DNA of 64,000 nt from a candidate division CSSED10-310 bacterium (GCA_016927905.1 JAFGLW010000001.1:186001-250000), one strand, 5' to 3'; numbered from the stretch's first letter, positions 1 through 9,384 are shown. The notes: generated from the letters alone by a model not told the origin. Made by a program: numbers and translations.

Positions 1-2
1 TG

Positions 3-707
3 TTTCATGACCCGCTGTTCTGGAAGAGCATCGTCAACACGCTTTATTTCACTGCTGTTTCCGTCCCGGCCAATATGATACTTGCGCTGGTTGTTGCCAT
101 GCTTCTGAACAACAGAATAAAAGGCATCGATGCATACAGGGTCATTTATTTCATACCGGTAATCACATCGATCAATGCGGTCAGTATCGTCTGGAAGCTG
201 ATATACCATCCCAACATGGGTTTGCTGAACAAAATGCTTGAAACGGCTCAAATACCAGGCCAGAGATGGCTCCTGGATCCGCAGTGGGCGATGCTGGCCA
301 TCATTGTCATGAGTGTCTGGAAACATCTTGGATACAATGTCATCATTTTTCTGACGGGTCTGAAGAATATTTCGCCCCATCTATATGAAGCTGCGATGGT
401 GGACGGCGCCAGCCGGTGGCACCGGTTCAGGCATATCACCTGGCCCATGCTTTCACCGGTAACATTCTTCGTCCTGATCATGAGCATCATCGGTTCCTTT
501 CAGGTTTTTGCCCAGATCTACATGATGACCCCCGGCGGCGGACCGATGAACTCCACGACAACCATCGTATTTTACCTATACAAAGTCGGTTTCGGTGATT
601 TTCATTTCGGTTATGCGGCAGCCATAGCCTTCGAGCTTTTCATCATGATTTTTCTGCTCACCCTTCTTCAGAAACTCGTGGTTGAAAAACGGGTTCATTA
701 CCAGTAG
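3..707 (+). CDS. Sugar ABC transporter permease, MalF/UgpA type (5' truncated)
   Basis: Inner-membrane permease subunit of a carbohydrate ABC importer. The reading frame is open to the left edge (it reads FHDPLFWKSIVNTLYFT before the first in-window Met at 75), so the true start is outside the window. The protein shows several hydrophobic membrane segments and the cytoplasmic EAA loop 'EAAMVDGAS' followed by the conserved Gly/Pro region that docks to the ATPase. It is followed directly by a second permease and a binding lipoprotein, the normal order of a CUT1-type sugar operon. The sugar cannot be read from the sequence. Confidence 0.92.
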   Translation, partial: FHDPLFWKSIVNTLYFTAVSVPANMILALVVAMLLNNRIKGIDAYRVIYFIPVITSINAVSIVWKLIYHPNMGLLNKMLETAQIPGQRWLLDPQWAMLAIIVMSVWKHLGYNVIIFLTGLKNISPHLYEAAMVDGASRWHRFRHITWPMLSPVTFFVLIMSIIGSFQVFAQIYMMTPGGGPMNSTTTIVFYLYKVGFGDFHFGYAAAIAFELFIMIFLLTLLQKLVVEKRVHYQ

Positions 708-717
708 GAGTGTTTCA

Positions 718-1554
718 TTGCACAGCCTTGCCTGGCAGCGGCGATCACAGAGAATGGTGATTCACCTGTTATTGATTCTTGGTTCCGGAGCAATGCTGTT
801 TCCCTTTCTCTGGATGATATCCACCAGTTTAAAGGGACCGGATGAAATTCTCTCGGATTCGCTGGATCTGATCCCGTCATCCCTCCACTGGCAGAACTAC
901 CCACAAGCCTGGAACGCTCAACCGTTCGGGCGGTATTTTCTCAACACCATTTTTGTTGCCTCGGTCACGGTTGCCTGTCAGCTGTTCTTCTCATCCCTGG
1001 CCGCCTATGCATTCGCGTTCTTCAGATTCCCCTTTAAAAGCTTCATATTCATCGCTCTTTTGGGAACCATGATGATCCCCCAGCAGGCGCTGCTGGTTCC
1101 AGACTATGTCATTCTGGCCAGACTGCACTGGCTGGACACCTATCTGGCTCTGATTGTCCCCTGGACGGCCAGTGTATACTCGGTGTTCTTTTTCCGTCAG
1201 TTTTTCATGACGCTCCCAAAAGACCTGTTCGATGCCGCCGTTGTGGATGGCTGTTCCTATGTTGGATTTTATTTCCGGATATTGATGCCGCTTTCAAAAC
1301 CTCCCCTTCTGACTCTCGGGATCTTCAGTTTTCTGGGATCCTGGAATGCTTTCATCTGGCCTTTGATTGTCACGAATTCGACCCATTTGCGTGTTCTGCA
1401 GGTCGGATTGGCTTATTTTTTATCGGAGGCGGGCACGGAATGGGGATTGTTGATGGCGGCGTCGACATTCTCCATCGTTCCCCTGGTCATCGCTTATTTC
1501 TTCGTTCAGAAAAAATTCGTCCAGAGTCAGGCGATGACCGGATTGAAGGAATAG
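718..1554 (+). CDS. Sugar ABC transporter permease, MalG/UgpE type
   Basis: Second membrane subunit of the importer, about 278 residues, with roughly six membrane segments and the EAA loop 'DAAVVDGCS' in the C-terminal half. Two TTG starts are possible. The one at 682 overlaps the upstream permease by 26 bases and has no clear ribosome site; the one at 718 is preceded by GGAG at the upstream stop codon with about 7 bases of spacing, so I prefer 718. It is 4 bases from the binding-protein gene, so the three are co-transcribed. No ATPase gene is present in the window; such systems often borrow a shared MsmX/MalK-type ATPase. Confidence 0.92.
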   Translation: MHSLAWQRRSQRMVIHLLLILGSGAMLFPFLWMISTSLKGPDEILSDSLDLIPSSLHWQNYPQAWNAQPFGRYFLNTIFVASVTVACQLFFSSLAAYAFAFFRFPFKSFIFIALLGTMMIPQQALLVPDYVILARLHWLDTYLALIVPWTASVYSVFFFRQFFMTLPKDLFDAAVVDGCSYVGFYFRILMPLSKPPLLTLGIFSFLGSWNAFIWPLIVTNSTHLRVLQVGLAYFLSEAGTEWGLLMAASTFSIVPLVIAYFFVQKKFVQSQAMTGLKE

Positions 1555-1558
1555 ACAC

Positions 1559-2911
1559 ATGCGATACCCGCGAACCCGCCGCCTGTTCCGGTTCGTTTCG
1601 ATGCTTGCCATTTTGATCTTCACCGGATGCGGCTCTCTGGGTTCAAATGTGCCCCGGGACCGGATTGTAATTCGGTTCTGGCATGGGATGGGTGGACCTC
1701 TCGGGAAAATCCTGAACGATCTGATTACGGAATACAATCAAATTCAACCGGTGTACTATATCGATGGTATCTGCATGGGCAGTTACGACACCCTGGAAAA
1801 GAAAATCCTTGCTTCGGTAGTCGCCCGTCGCTCGCCGGACATATCCCAGAATTTCGAAGCACTGACCCTGAAACTCAGCCGGGCAGGCAAACTGGCATGT
1901 CTGGACACGTTAATCGAAAGGGAACCCGATCCGGAAGCTTTCAAGAACGACATCATACCGGTCATGCTCCAGAACAACACATTCGACGGGAAACTGTGGT
2001 CATTCCCGTTCAACAAATCCGTCCCGGTGTTGTATTACAACCGAAATATGTTCCAGGCAAACGGTTTAAATCCCGATGAACCTCCGCGGACAATCGACCA
2101 GCTTTGGGAATATTCCAGAAAACTGACCCGGGATGTGGACGGGGACGGCAAATATGATATTCATGGTTTCGCCTTCACCCTGAGAAACCAGTGGAACTGG
2201 GCCTGCCGTCATCTCAGTTATGGTGGCACCGTTCTGAATGAGTTCTCCCGAACCGTGTTCCTGAATGATCCGGCTGCAGTCCGGGCAACCCGATCCTATT
2301 CCGACATGCTCAGGGAAGGGACCGCCCGATTCGCGGCTGGATACGATCATCAGAATGATTGGCTGGCCGGCCGGGTCGCCATGTTTGAAGCCTCGATCGT
2401 ATCCAGAGTCTATCTTCAGGACAAGATCAAATTCAATCACGGCGTCGCGCCGGTACCTTACGGGAATAACCCGGTCGTAATCATTTCCGGTACCAACATC
2501 AATATTTTCGACAACGGCGACCCTGAAAAAATCGAGGGCGCTTGGAATTTCATCAAGTGGTTCACGAGTCCTGAAACCGGAGCGCGATGGTCGATGAAGT
2601 CAACCTATATGCCGGTCCGGAAATCATCACTGGAACTTCTGCGCCAGACTTCGGAATTCAATTCCGACAGGAATTTCGCCGCGCCGTATGAACAACTGGA
2701 ATATGCCACATTCGATCCCAGAATCCCGGAATGGTTCGAGTGCCGGATCAAGATATCGGACGAATTGGAACAGATTTATATCAAGACAACCGAGATGCGC
2801 GAGAAACAGAAGAGCCAACGGGAGTATCTGGAGATGATCACAACCCACATGAACCACATGCAGACCACTGTGACCGGTATTCTGGAAAACTCCCTGGACA
2901 GTCGGTTTTAA
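1559..2911 (+). CDS. Sugar ABC transporter substrate-binding lipoprotein
   Basis: Family 1 extracellular solute-binding protein of 450 residues, the capture subunit for the preceding permeases. The N-terminus is a lipoprotein signal with basic residues, a hydrophobic core and a lipobox 'FTGC' (Cys24), so it should be membrane-anchored on the periplasmic side. The mature part has the features of the family: an early 'FWHGMGG', a central 'LWSFPFNKSVPVLYYN' segment and a late 'AWNFIKWFTSPE' segment. The C-terminus ends in a predicted helix. It starts 4 bases after the permease stop. The substrate is not determined. Confidence 0.93.
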   Translation: MRYPRTRRLFRFVSMLAILIFTGCGSLGSNVPRDRIVIRFWHGMGGPLGKILNDLITEYNQIQPVYYIDGICMGSYDTLEKKILASVVARRSPDISQNFEALTLKLSRAGKLACLDTLIEREPDPEAFKNDIIPVMLQNNTFDGKLWSFPFNKSVPVLYYNRNMFQANGLNPDEPPRTIDQLWEYSRKLTRDVDGDGKYDIHGFAFTLRNQWNWACRHLSYGGTVLNEFSRTVFLNDPAAVRATRSYSDMLREGTARFAAGYDHQNDWLAGRVAMFEASIVSRVYLQDKIKFNHGVAPVPYGNNPVVIISGTNINIFDNGDPEKIEGAWNFIKWFTSPETGARWSMKSTYMPVRKSSLELLRQTSEFNSDRNFAAPYEQLEYATFDPRIPEWFECRIKISDELEQIYIKTTEMREKQKSQREYLEMITTHMNHMQTTVTGILENSLDSRF

Positions 2912-2924
2912 TGGAGACAGCGTT

Positions 2925-3938
2925 GTGCCCGCACCGGACGAAAAACTGAAAACACTGATTCGCGAAGCCGGGAAATTCCTGGTGACAACCCACATCCATC
3001 CCGATGGAGATGCCGCCGGATCGAGCACGGCACTGGCGTTATGTCTGAGAAAGAATAATGCATCGGTCGATCTGGTCCTCGCAACGGAAATCGGTGAAAG
3101 ATTCCGCTTCCTCTTCAAGGGGGAAACAGTCCTGTCTCCGGAACAGATGCAGACCTCATACGATGCCGCCTTCATTCTGGATGTCGGATCGGAGGATCGA
3201 ACCGGGTTTCATCAGAAGCTGCGGGAGTTGAACTGTCCGTTGATAAACATCGACCATCATGTCACCAATGAGGGATTCGCCGATTACGACATTCTGGATC
3301 CGGATGCCTCGTCTACCTGTGAACTGCTCTACCGCCTCATGCAGACGTTCGAACTCCCGGTCGATGCCGAGATTGCCTGCAGGCTGTATGTCGGGATACT
3401 GACCGATTCGCGATTTTTCCAGAATGTCAATGTCAGACCGGAAACGTTCCAGACCGCCCGGGAACTGCTGAGCACCGGCCTGGATCACGCGGCGATCGTC
3501 ACCCATCTTACGCAGAGTCGATCCCTATCCGATCTGAAGGTTTTGGGTCTGGGCCTGTCAAACTGCAGGACCCGCGCGAACGGAAAGATAATCTACACGA
3601 TCTACCGGAACGAGGATTTTCTTGGATTAAACGCGGAGGACCGGCATGCCTGGAGTGCAGGGATTTTCAGCCATCTCATATCATTGAAAAGCGCACTGGT
3701 ATCCGCCAGCTTCATTGAATCCGACCGGGGGAAAACATTCTGCGAATTCCGCTCCAAATCGGGATTCGATGTCAGCGTTATTGCAGCGAGATTTGGTGGC
3801 GGAGGCCATCGATCGGCATCCGGCTGTTCTGTATCTCGACCGGTCAGCGAATTTTCCGAGGAAGTTCTGAATCTGCTGGAATCAGAAGTCCGGCAATATC
3901 TCAGGGGAAAACCGGTTGATCTTGATTCCGGTACCTGA
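2925..3938 (+). CDS. nrnA: DHH-family phosphoesterase, NrnA-like (nanoRNase/pAp phosphatase)
   Basis: Cytoplasmic DHH/DHHA1 phosphoesterase of 337 residues. Family members degrade 2-5 nt RNA oligomers and often also pAp or pApA. Motif I 'THIHPDGDA' is at residues 22-30, the DHH motif 'IDHH' at about 109-112 and the DHHA1 glycine motif 'GGGGHRSASG' near 291-300, so all metal and substrate elements are present. It starts at GTG after 'GGAGA'. A linear-dinucleotide phosphatase role would link to the CdaA diadenylate cyclase encoded about 24 kb away, but that is inference. Confidence 0.9.
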   Translation: MPAPDEKLKTLIREAGKFLVTTHIHPDGDAAGSSTALALCLRKNNASVDLVLATEIGERFRFLFKGETVLSPEQMQTSYDAAFILDVGSEDRTGFHQKLRELNCPLINIDHHVTNEGFADYDILDPDASSTCELLYRLMQTFELPVDAEIACRLYVGILTDSRFFQNVNVRPETFQTARELLSTGLDHAAIVTHLTQSRSLSDLKVLGLGLSNCRTRANGKIIYTIYRNEDFLGLNAEDRHAWSAGIFSHLISLKSALVSASFIESDRGKTFCEFRSKSGFDVSVIAARFGGGGHRSASGCSVSRPVSEFSEEVLNLLESEVRQYLRGKPVDLDSGT

Positions 3939-3996
3939 AATCCATATCATGTCGGCGAGTTTGTTCAACTGCGGATTTCAGAAGGGAAACCATCCG

Positions 3997-4350
3997 ATGA
4001 GTGATCCGAATGCAGCAGAATCGTTACTGGCAGGTGTGTGGAAGCTCGAAGTATTCGAACATGCACTGGATGGAACGATCTACCAATACTCCGATATCCT
4101 GATGTTCTCCAGCCGGTATTATTCTGATTTTCAGGCGGACCGGAGCGATGAAGGTTCGATCCGCTGCCATATGGGAATCTATAAAACCTCCCATAGCACA
4201 ATCACCTTCCAGATTCAGCTCAGTAACGACCCGAAAGCCATCGGAAGCAGCGCCACCGGAATATTTTCCATCGAAGACGGCATCCTGAAGATCACTTTCG
4301 ATCACGGAGCCATGCCGGGAACCTGGGTATACAATCGGCTGAGCGATTGA
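3997..4350 (+). CDS. Small lipocalin-like hypothetical protein
   Basis: A 117-residue protein with no signal peptide or membrane segment. The ORF is open from 3916, but the ATG at 3997 has a GAAGGGA ribosome site about 10 bases upstream and begins just before the conserved-looking 'LLAGVWKLE' segment. The pattern 'G-x-W-K-L' near the start, alternating beta-strand residues and 'GTWVYNR' at the end recalls short lipocalin-like domains, but the match is weak. It lies between nrnA and selB on the same strand and is probably co-transcribed with them. Confidence 0.72.
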   Translation: MSDPNAAESLLAGVWKLEVFEHALDGTIYQYSDILMFSSRYYSDFQADRSDEGSIRCHMGIYKTSHSTITFQIQLSNDPKAIGSSATGIFSIEDGILKITFDHGAMPGTWVYNRLSD

Positions 4351-4365
4351 CCGGCCGGAAAAACC

Positions 4366-6270
4366 ATGAAAAATATCATCCTGGGCACTGCAGGTCATAT
4401 CGATCACGGTAAAACGCTCCTGATTAAGTCATTGACCGGGATCAACACGGACAGGCTTCCGGAGGAAATCAGCCGGGGAATCACCATCGAACTCGGATTT
4501 GCCCATCTGGATCTTGACGATTCGATCCGGATCGGGATTGTTGATGTTCCCGGGCATGAAAAATTTATTCACCATATGGTTGCGGGTGTGGGCGGGATCG
4601 ATATGGTCATGCTGGTTATCGCCGCGGATGAAGGGATCATGCCACAGACCCGGGAACACATCGATATATGCGGATTACTGGGGATCCGCAATGGAATCGT
4701 GGTTCTGTCCAAAACCGATCTGGTGGATTCCGAATGGACGGCACTGGTCACCGAAGACGTGGAAAACTACCTGGCACACACGTTTTTAGCCGGCTGCCCG
4801 ATTCTGGGGGTATCTTCCACGGCGGGAACCGGTATCGAATCCTTGAAGAAGGCGCTGTACCGGATGGCTTCAGGACTCACGGAGCGATCAGACGGCGGGA
4901 TTTTCCGCCTGCCCGTTGATCGGGTTTTCACCATGAAGGGATTCGGTACGGTAATAACCGGAACGGTTGTTTCGGGCCGGATCGATTCCGGTTCTGCTGC
5001 CAGCCTGATTCCCTCGGGACCGGATACGAAGATCCGGGGACTTCAGGTCCATGGAATCCAGGTTCAATCGATACGGTCAGGCCAGAGAGCGGCAGCCAAC
5101 CTGCAGGGGGTGGACAAGAACCGGGTGGTCAGGGGAATGGTTCTGTGCAAGCCCGGGGAGGTTCCGCAAACGGATCTGATCGATGCGGAATGCGAGTTGC
5201 TCTCCTCCGCAGCAAAAAGCCTGAAAAACAGAACCAGGATCCGGATTTACAGCGGGACGGCCGAATCAATCGGCCTGATCCTCCTGCTTGACAGGGAAAT
5301 GCTTAAACCGGGGGACCGGTGCATGGCCCAGTTCAGGTTGGAAACCAATATCGCGGTCCTTCCCGGGGACCGATTCCTTCTACGCACCTATTCCCCGCTT
5401 CTAACAATTGGAGGCGGAACGGTCATCGATCCGGAAACCACCCGGCACAGGCGATACGATTCAAGCGTCCTTCAATCACTCCAACATCTCCGCTCACCCG
5501 ATCTCCCGAACCGCCTGGAAACCTGGCTGGATCTTGCCGGGACGGATGGCTTGACAGATCACCAGATCCGGCGGAAATTCCCCGCCGATTACGATCAGGC
5601 TCTCCAAGCCCTGAACCGGCTCCTCCACTCCGATACAGCTATAACACTCCCCGCATCGCCGATTCGATACATATCAGCCGGTCACTGGTCCCGATTCAAA
5701 TCGGATCTTGTCCAGGCGATTGACACCTTTCACCGTCACCAGCCTTTGGCCGCGGCCATGCCGAAAGAGGAACTTCGGACAACCCTCAAACCCAATCCGG
5801 AACCGGTGCTGTTGAACGCTGGCCTGGCAGAATTACAGAATCAGGGGCTGATCGCCGATGTCGGATCGGCTGTCAAGCGCCCGGATTTCAATCCCATGCT
5901 CAGTCCGGAACAGACCAGGCTGATGGAATATCTGATTGACTGGTTCCAAAAAGCCGGTTTTGCCGGTGGTGAATTCAAGGAGATCGAGGTTCCGGAGGGT
6001 TCCACTTCCAGATCACTCCTGAACGTGTTCTCATTCCTGATCGAACAGAAGAAACTTGTTCGGTTGCCCGGTGGCCTGACGTTCGCCTGTAACGTGATGA
6101 GTTCCATGCAGGAAACGATCCGGAAACTCATCATGACCGAGGGATTCATGACGGTGGGCCGTTTCAGGGATGAGCTGGATATCAGCCGGAAACAGGCGGT
6201 GCCTTTGCTGGAACATTTCGATCGCATCGGATTGACCCGGAGAGTACAGGAGAAACGTATTCTGAGATAA
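4366..6270 (+). CDS. selB: Selenocysteine-specific elongation factor SelB
   Basis: Translation GTPase that delivers Sec-tRNA(Sec) to in-frame UGA codons. The 634 residues fit the family length. The GTPase motifs are intact: P-loop 'GHIDHGKT' (10-17), 'RGITIELGF' switch I, 'DVPGH' (60-64) and 'SKTD' (115-118). EF-Tu-like beta-barrel domains follow, then about 250 residues of winged-helix repeats that bind the SECIS hairpin. The ATG has no overlap with the preceding gene (15-base gap). No selA, selC or selD and no recognisable selenoprotein is in the window, so the remainder of the pathway must be elsewhere. Confidence 0.96.
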   Translation: MKNIILGTAGHIDHGKTLLIKSLTGINTDRLPEEISRGITIELGFAHLDLDDSIRIGIVDVPGHEKFIHHMVAGVGGIDMVMLVIAADEGIMPQTREHIDICGLLGIRNGIVVLSKTDLVDSEWTALVTEDVENYLAHTFLAGCPILGVSSTAGTGIESLKKALYRMASGLTERSDGGIFRLPVDRVFTMKGFGTVITGTVVSGRIDSGSAASLIPSGPDTKIRGLQVHGIQVQSIRSGQRAAANLQGVDKNRVVRGMVLCKPGEVPQTDLIDAECELLSSAAKSLKNRTRIRIYSGTAESIGLILLLDREMLKPGDRCMAQFRLETNIAVLPGDRFLLRTYSPLLTIGGGTVIDPETTRHRRYDSSVLQSLQHLRSPDLPNRLETWLDLAGTDGLTDHQIRRKFPADYDQALQALNRLLHSDTAITLPASPIRYISAGHWSRFKSDLVQAIDTFHRHQPLAAAMPKEELRTTLKPNPEPVLLNAGLAELQNQGLIADVGSAVKRPDFNPMLSPEQTRLMEYLIDWFQKAGFAGGEFKEIEVPEGSTSRSLLNVFSFLIEQKKLVRLPGGLTFACNVMSSMQETIRKLIMTEGFMTVGRFRDELDISRKQAVPLLEHFDRIGLTRRVQEKRILR

Positions 6271-6284
6271 CCGTCCGATTGATA

Positions 6285-7034
6285 TCAATCCGGCCGCATT
6301 TCTCTCAGAATCCCCCCCGAACGCAGTGAGCCTTCGAAATAGTATTCAAACCCGGTCGAAACCATTGGACCGGTTTCCTCGATGAATTTCCGGATAGGCA
6401 GATCCCGCAGGTCCGGGAAAGTCTCTTCACCGAGGATCTTGCGGATCAATTCGATGGTGGGGCCGGACAGAAGAATTCTCTCCGACTCGGCCCCGCAGCA
6501 GGATTTGCATACTACTCCACCTTCCGGAACGGTAAAATACGCCGATCTCGTTCCGCGGCGTTTCCCGCAGCGGATACAACGATCCAGCGTCGGTTCATAA
6601 CCTGCCAGGGCGAAAAATCTCAACTGGAAAACGCGCAGCCAGAACCGGGAATCGAACAGGCCGGTATCGATCCGGTCCAGCACGTCCACGATCAGGCGAT
6701 ACAACTGCGGATTGGCGTCTCCTTCCGGTGTAAACCGGTCCAGAATCTCCAGTACGCCGTATGCCGCATCCAATCTTTCCAGGTCTGCAACGATCTTCTG
6801 AAACCGACGATTGCATTCCGCACCGTCAATCCGGAACAGCGAGGGATCTTTCCGGGTTTGGATATCCGCCCGAATCAGTTGAAACGGTTCGACGACACCC
6901 GTCCACCTGCTCTTCATTTTCTGAGCGCCACTGCCGACAGCACGAATTCTGCCTTTTTCAAGGGTGTAAAGAACAAAGATCCGGTCGATTTCCCCGAGAG
7001 GGTATTTCCGGAGCAGCAGCCCGTTGATTTCCAT
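6285..7034 (-). CDS. recO: DNA repair protein RecO
   Basis: Recombination mediator of the RecFOR pathway, 249 residues, which loads RecA on SSB-coated DNA and anneals strands. The N-terminal OB-fold begins 'GLLLRKYPLGEIDRI', typical of RecO, and the zinc-binding module has four cysteines at 153, 156, 176 and 179 ('CIRC' and 'CKSC'). It is convergent with selB (14-base gap) and divergent from the gene at 7219, and so is probably expressed alone from the 7035-7218 intergenic region. Confidence 0.93.
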   Translation of the reverse strand: MEINGLLLRKYPLGEIDRIFVLYTLEKGRIRAVGSGAQKMKSRWTGVVEPFQLIRADIQTRKDPSLFRIDGAECNRRFQKIVADLERLDAAYGVLEILDRFTPEGDANPQLYRLIVDVLDRIDTGLFDSRFWLRVFQLRFFALAGYEPTLDRCIRCGKRRGTRSAYFTVPEGGVVCKSCCGAESERILLSGPTIELIRKILGEETFPDLRDLPIRKFIEETGPMVSTGFEYYFEGSLRSGGILREMRPD

Positions 7035-7139
7035 TTTTCAACCTGTCCGAAATCCGGGACGACAACGGATCGTCCGGTTGCACAGCATGCACGAAAAGTG
7101 TATACCAGTGCGGTATTGTTTCCAAGATGGGGAATATGA

Positions 7140-7168
7140 TTGACAGGGTCGAGTACATCTGCTACCAA
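7140..7168 (+). promoter_or_regulatory. Possible sigma70 promoter before the membrane zinc-ribbon gene
   Basis: A perfect -35 TTGACA (7140-7145) is followed after 17 bases by TACCAA, a poor -10 (3 of 6). It lies about 50 bases upstream of the 7219 gene in a divergent intergenic region, so position favours a promoter but the -10 is weak. Confidence 0.35.
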
Positions 7169-7218
7169 ATCGGGTGTTGTTCCAGCTGGATAAACCGAAA
7201 CAACCGGGGGTAATGTCC

Positions 7219-7548
7219 ATGCAGTGGTTGATCAAAAGTGGAATCCTGCTTGTCGTTGCAGGGCTTGCTGCTTTTTTTTACAAGGATGCCGGTCATGCGC
7301 TTCCCATAAGCCAGCAGATGGATACATATATGATTTTACTCGGCATGTTCCTGATCGTCTTATACTTCGGCATTTACATCGCATTCATTATCTCCGGACA
7401 AACATGGAAAAGATCCCACCAGAATCGGTGTGTCCGCTGCGGGAAAAAAATCCCCAAAGGTGAAATTTACTGTGAGTTTCACCGGATGGAAGTTCAAACG
7501 GAGTATCTGATGGGATTGAGCGATCGCCATCGACCCGAAAAGGAGTGA
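7219..7548 (+). CDS. Small two-helix membrane protein with zinc-ribbon tail
   Basis: About 109 residues with two hydrophobic helices in the N-terminal half (roughly residues 3-20 and 32-55) and a cytoplasmic-looking tail with 'CVRCGKKIPKGEIYC' plus a following 'EFH', a likely zinc-binding Cys/His knuckle. In-frame ATGs lie at 7213 and 7219; GGGGG at 7206-7210 is spaced 8 bases from the second, so I chose 7219. It ends 6 bases before the aldehyde dehydrogenase gene and is likely co-transcribed. Function unknown. Confidence 0.78.
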   Translation: MQWLIKSGILLVVAGLAAFFYKDAGHALPISQQMDTYMILLGMFLIVLYFGIYIAFIISGQTWKRSHQNRCVRCGKKIPKGEIYCEFHRMEVQTEYLMGLSDRHRPEKE

Positions 7549-7554
7549 TCCCGG

Positions 7555-9009
7555 GTGCTTAAAGACAGGGATTTGATCTCCATCCAGGAAATCCGGGAAT
7601 TGATATTCAAAGCCGATGAAGCACTCACCCGGTTTGGTTCATTCGACCAGAACCGGGTTGACGGAATCGTCCGGGCTCTGTCGAAAGCCGGGGAACAAAA
7701 TGCACTGAATCTGGCGAAAATGGCAGTGGAAGAAACCGGTATCGGTGCGGTCAAAGATAAAACCGTGAAAAACCTGTTCGCATCGATCGATATTTATAAT
7801 TCGGTGAAAGAGATGAAAACCATCGGACTGCTGAAATCCGATCCGGAATCGGGGATCATGGAAGTGGCCATGCCGGTTGGAATTATTTGCGGGATCATTC
7901 CCACCACGAACCCCACATCCACGGTCATAAACAAAAGCATCATCGCCCTGAAAGCCGGCAACGCGATCGTATTCAGCCCCCACCCGAGCGCCAGAAAGTG
8001 CATATATGCGGCGGCGAATCTCATGCATGAGGCTGCGGTGGCTGCCGGAGCACCCCGTGGCATCATCGGCTGCCCGCAGGAAATCACAATGGAATCGACA
8101 CGCGAACTGATGTCGCATCCCAAAACGGCCCTGATTCTCGCCACCGGCGGATCCGCAATGGTTCATGCCGCCTATTCATCGGGCAAACCGGCTCTGGGCG
8201 TGGGACCCGGAAATGTGCCGGCGTATGTCCATTCCAGCGCCGACTTGAAAGATGCGGCCGGCAAGATTATCCAGTCGAAATCATTTGACAACGGTACGAT
8301 CTGCTCGTCCGAGCAGGCAATTATCGCCGACCGCTCCATCGCTCCCGAACTGGAACATCTTCTGGAATCGCTGGGCGCGTTCTTCATGGACGAATCCCAA
8401 TCCCGGAAAATTGCCGGGATTCTTTTCACTCCCCAGGGAACCATGACTCCGCATCTGGTAGGCAGAACCGCCGAAAAAATCGCACTGGAAGCCGGTATCG
8501 ACGTGCCTTCAGGCACGAAAGTCCTCATCGCCCGGCCCAGGGGAATCGGGCCGGATTTCCCGCTGTCACGGGAAAAACTTGCACCCGTTCTGGCCTTTTA
8601 TACAGTGACCGATCATCATGAAGGATGCGACCATTGTATCCGCCTTCTCAATCTCGGCGGGCTGGGCCACAGCCTGGTGATTCATGCGCGCGATGAAGAT
8701 GTCATCATGGAATTCGCCCTCAAAAAACCCGTGTCCAGAATGCTCATCAACGCGCCCTCTTCAACCGGAGCCATCGGCAGCACGACCGCATTGACACCTT
8801 CAATGACACTCGGTTGCGGTTCTATGGGCGGGAATGCCACATCCGACAATGTAACCGCTCACCATCTGATCAATATCAAGCGCATCGCCCGGTATAAACA
8901 AATTCCGCCTTCGCAGATCCCGTCCGAACAAAATCATACCCGGCAAACGATCAAAATGGCGGATCTCCGCCGGATCGTGGAATCCATGGTGAATCAGAAT
9001 CGATCCTGA
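7555..9009 (+). CDS. CoA-acylating aldehyde dehydrogenase (EutE/PduP/MhpF-like)
   Basis: A 484-residue NAD-dependent dehydrogenase expected to convert acetaldehyde (or a short aldehyde) plus CoA to the acyl-CoA, or the reverse. Family marks are 'PVGIICGIIPTTNPTS' in the cofactor domain, 'GPGNVPAYV', and the catalytic Cys250 in 'TICSSEQ'. It lacks the alcohol dehydrogenase half of AdhE and an N-terminal microcompartment-targeting extension is not evident. The GTG start follows AAGGAG. No alcohol dehydrogenase or microcompartment shell gene is nearby, so the metabolic partner is unknown. Confidence 0.88.
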   Translation: MLKDRDLISIQEIRELIFKADEALTRFGSFDQNRVDGIVRALSKAGEQNALNLAKMAVEETGIGAVKDKTVKNLFASIDIYNSVKEMKTIGLLKSDPESGIMEVAMPVGIICGIIPTTNPTSTVINKSIIALKAGNAIVFSPHPSARKCIYAAANLMHEAAVAAGAPRGIIGCPQEITMESTRELMSHPKTALILATGGSAMVHAAYSSGKPALGVGPGNVPAYVHSSADLKDAAGKIIQSKSFDNGTICSSEQAIIADRSIAPELEHLLESLGAFFMDESQSRKIAGILFTPQGTMTPHLVGRTAEKIALEAGIDVPSGTKVLIARPRGIGPDFPLSREKLAPVLAFYTVTDHHEGCDHCIRLLNLGGLGHSLVIHARDEDVIMEFALKKPVSRMLINAPSSTGAIGSTTALTPSMTLGCGSMGGNATSDNVTAHHLINIKRIARYKQIPPSQIPSEQNHTRQTIKMADLRRIVESMVNQNRS

Positions 9010-9024
9010 TTCCGGTATCACCGA

Positions 9025-9384
9025 TCAGAGTGTTTGAGTCTTGAATGACTGGGCTCCATCCGCTTCCAGGAATATCCGGAAAGTCTCCCCGTCATGAATG
9101 TAAAACTCATCCGGACCCCATTCCAGCGGACAATCGACACAATCGGAATAGAACAGATGATATCCTTCCAGGTCACGGTCGTACACATGCAGTTCCGACC
9201 AGGGATCAACTGTTCCCACATAATGGCGGTCGATGAAGTTTTCGATAGGATACCCGGTGTTGTTGATATAGATGATGTGTTCGACATAATCCCGCCAATA
9301 ATAATCATCGTCGTCGTCGTCGACCCATATACAGCCGGTGAAGCTTAAGGCGATCAGAATAATCGCAAGTGGTTTCCAGTTCAT
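9025..9384 (-). CDS. Small acidic lipoprotein
   Basis: A 119-residue protein with a lipoprotein signal ending in 'SFTGC', followed by an Asp run ('VDDDDDDYYW') and aromatic-rich beta-strand sequence. The ORF is open to 9468, but the ATG at 9384 has an excellent ribosome site (GAAAGGAG on the minus strand), so I use it. Two further cysteines ('DCVDC') could form a disulphide. It is convergent with the aldehyde dehydrogenase and divergent from the next lipoprotein. No known family recognised. Confidence 0.78.
   Translation of the reverse strand: MNWKPLAIILIALSFTGCIWVDDDDDDYYWRDYVEHIIYINNTGYPIENFIDRHYVGTVDPWSELHVYDRDLEGYHLFYSDCVDCPLEWGPDEFYIHDGETFRIFLEADGAQSFKTQTL
9305..9322. repeat. Short trinucleotide repeat (TCG/CGA)n
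   Basis: An uninterrupted TCG run on the plus strand, coding for most of the Asp tract just after the lipoprotein signal of the minus-strand gene. Slippage here would change tract length without shifting the frame. Confidence 0.7.
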
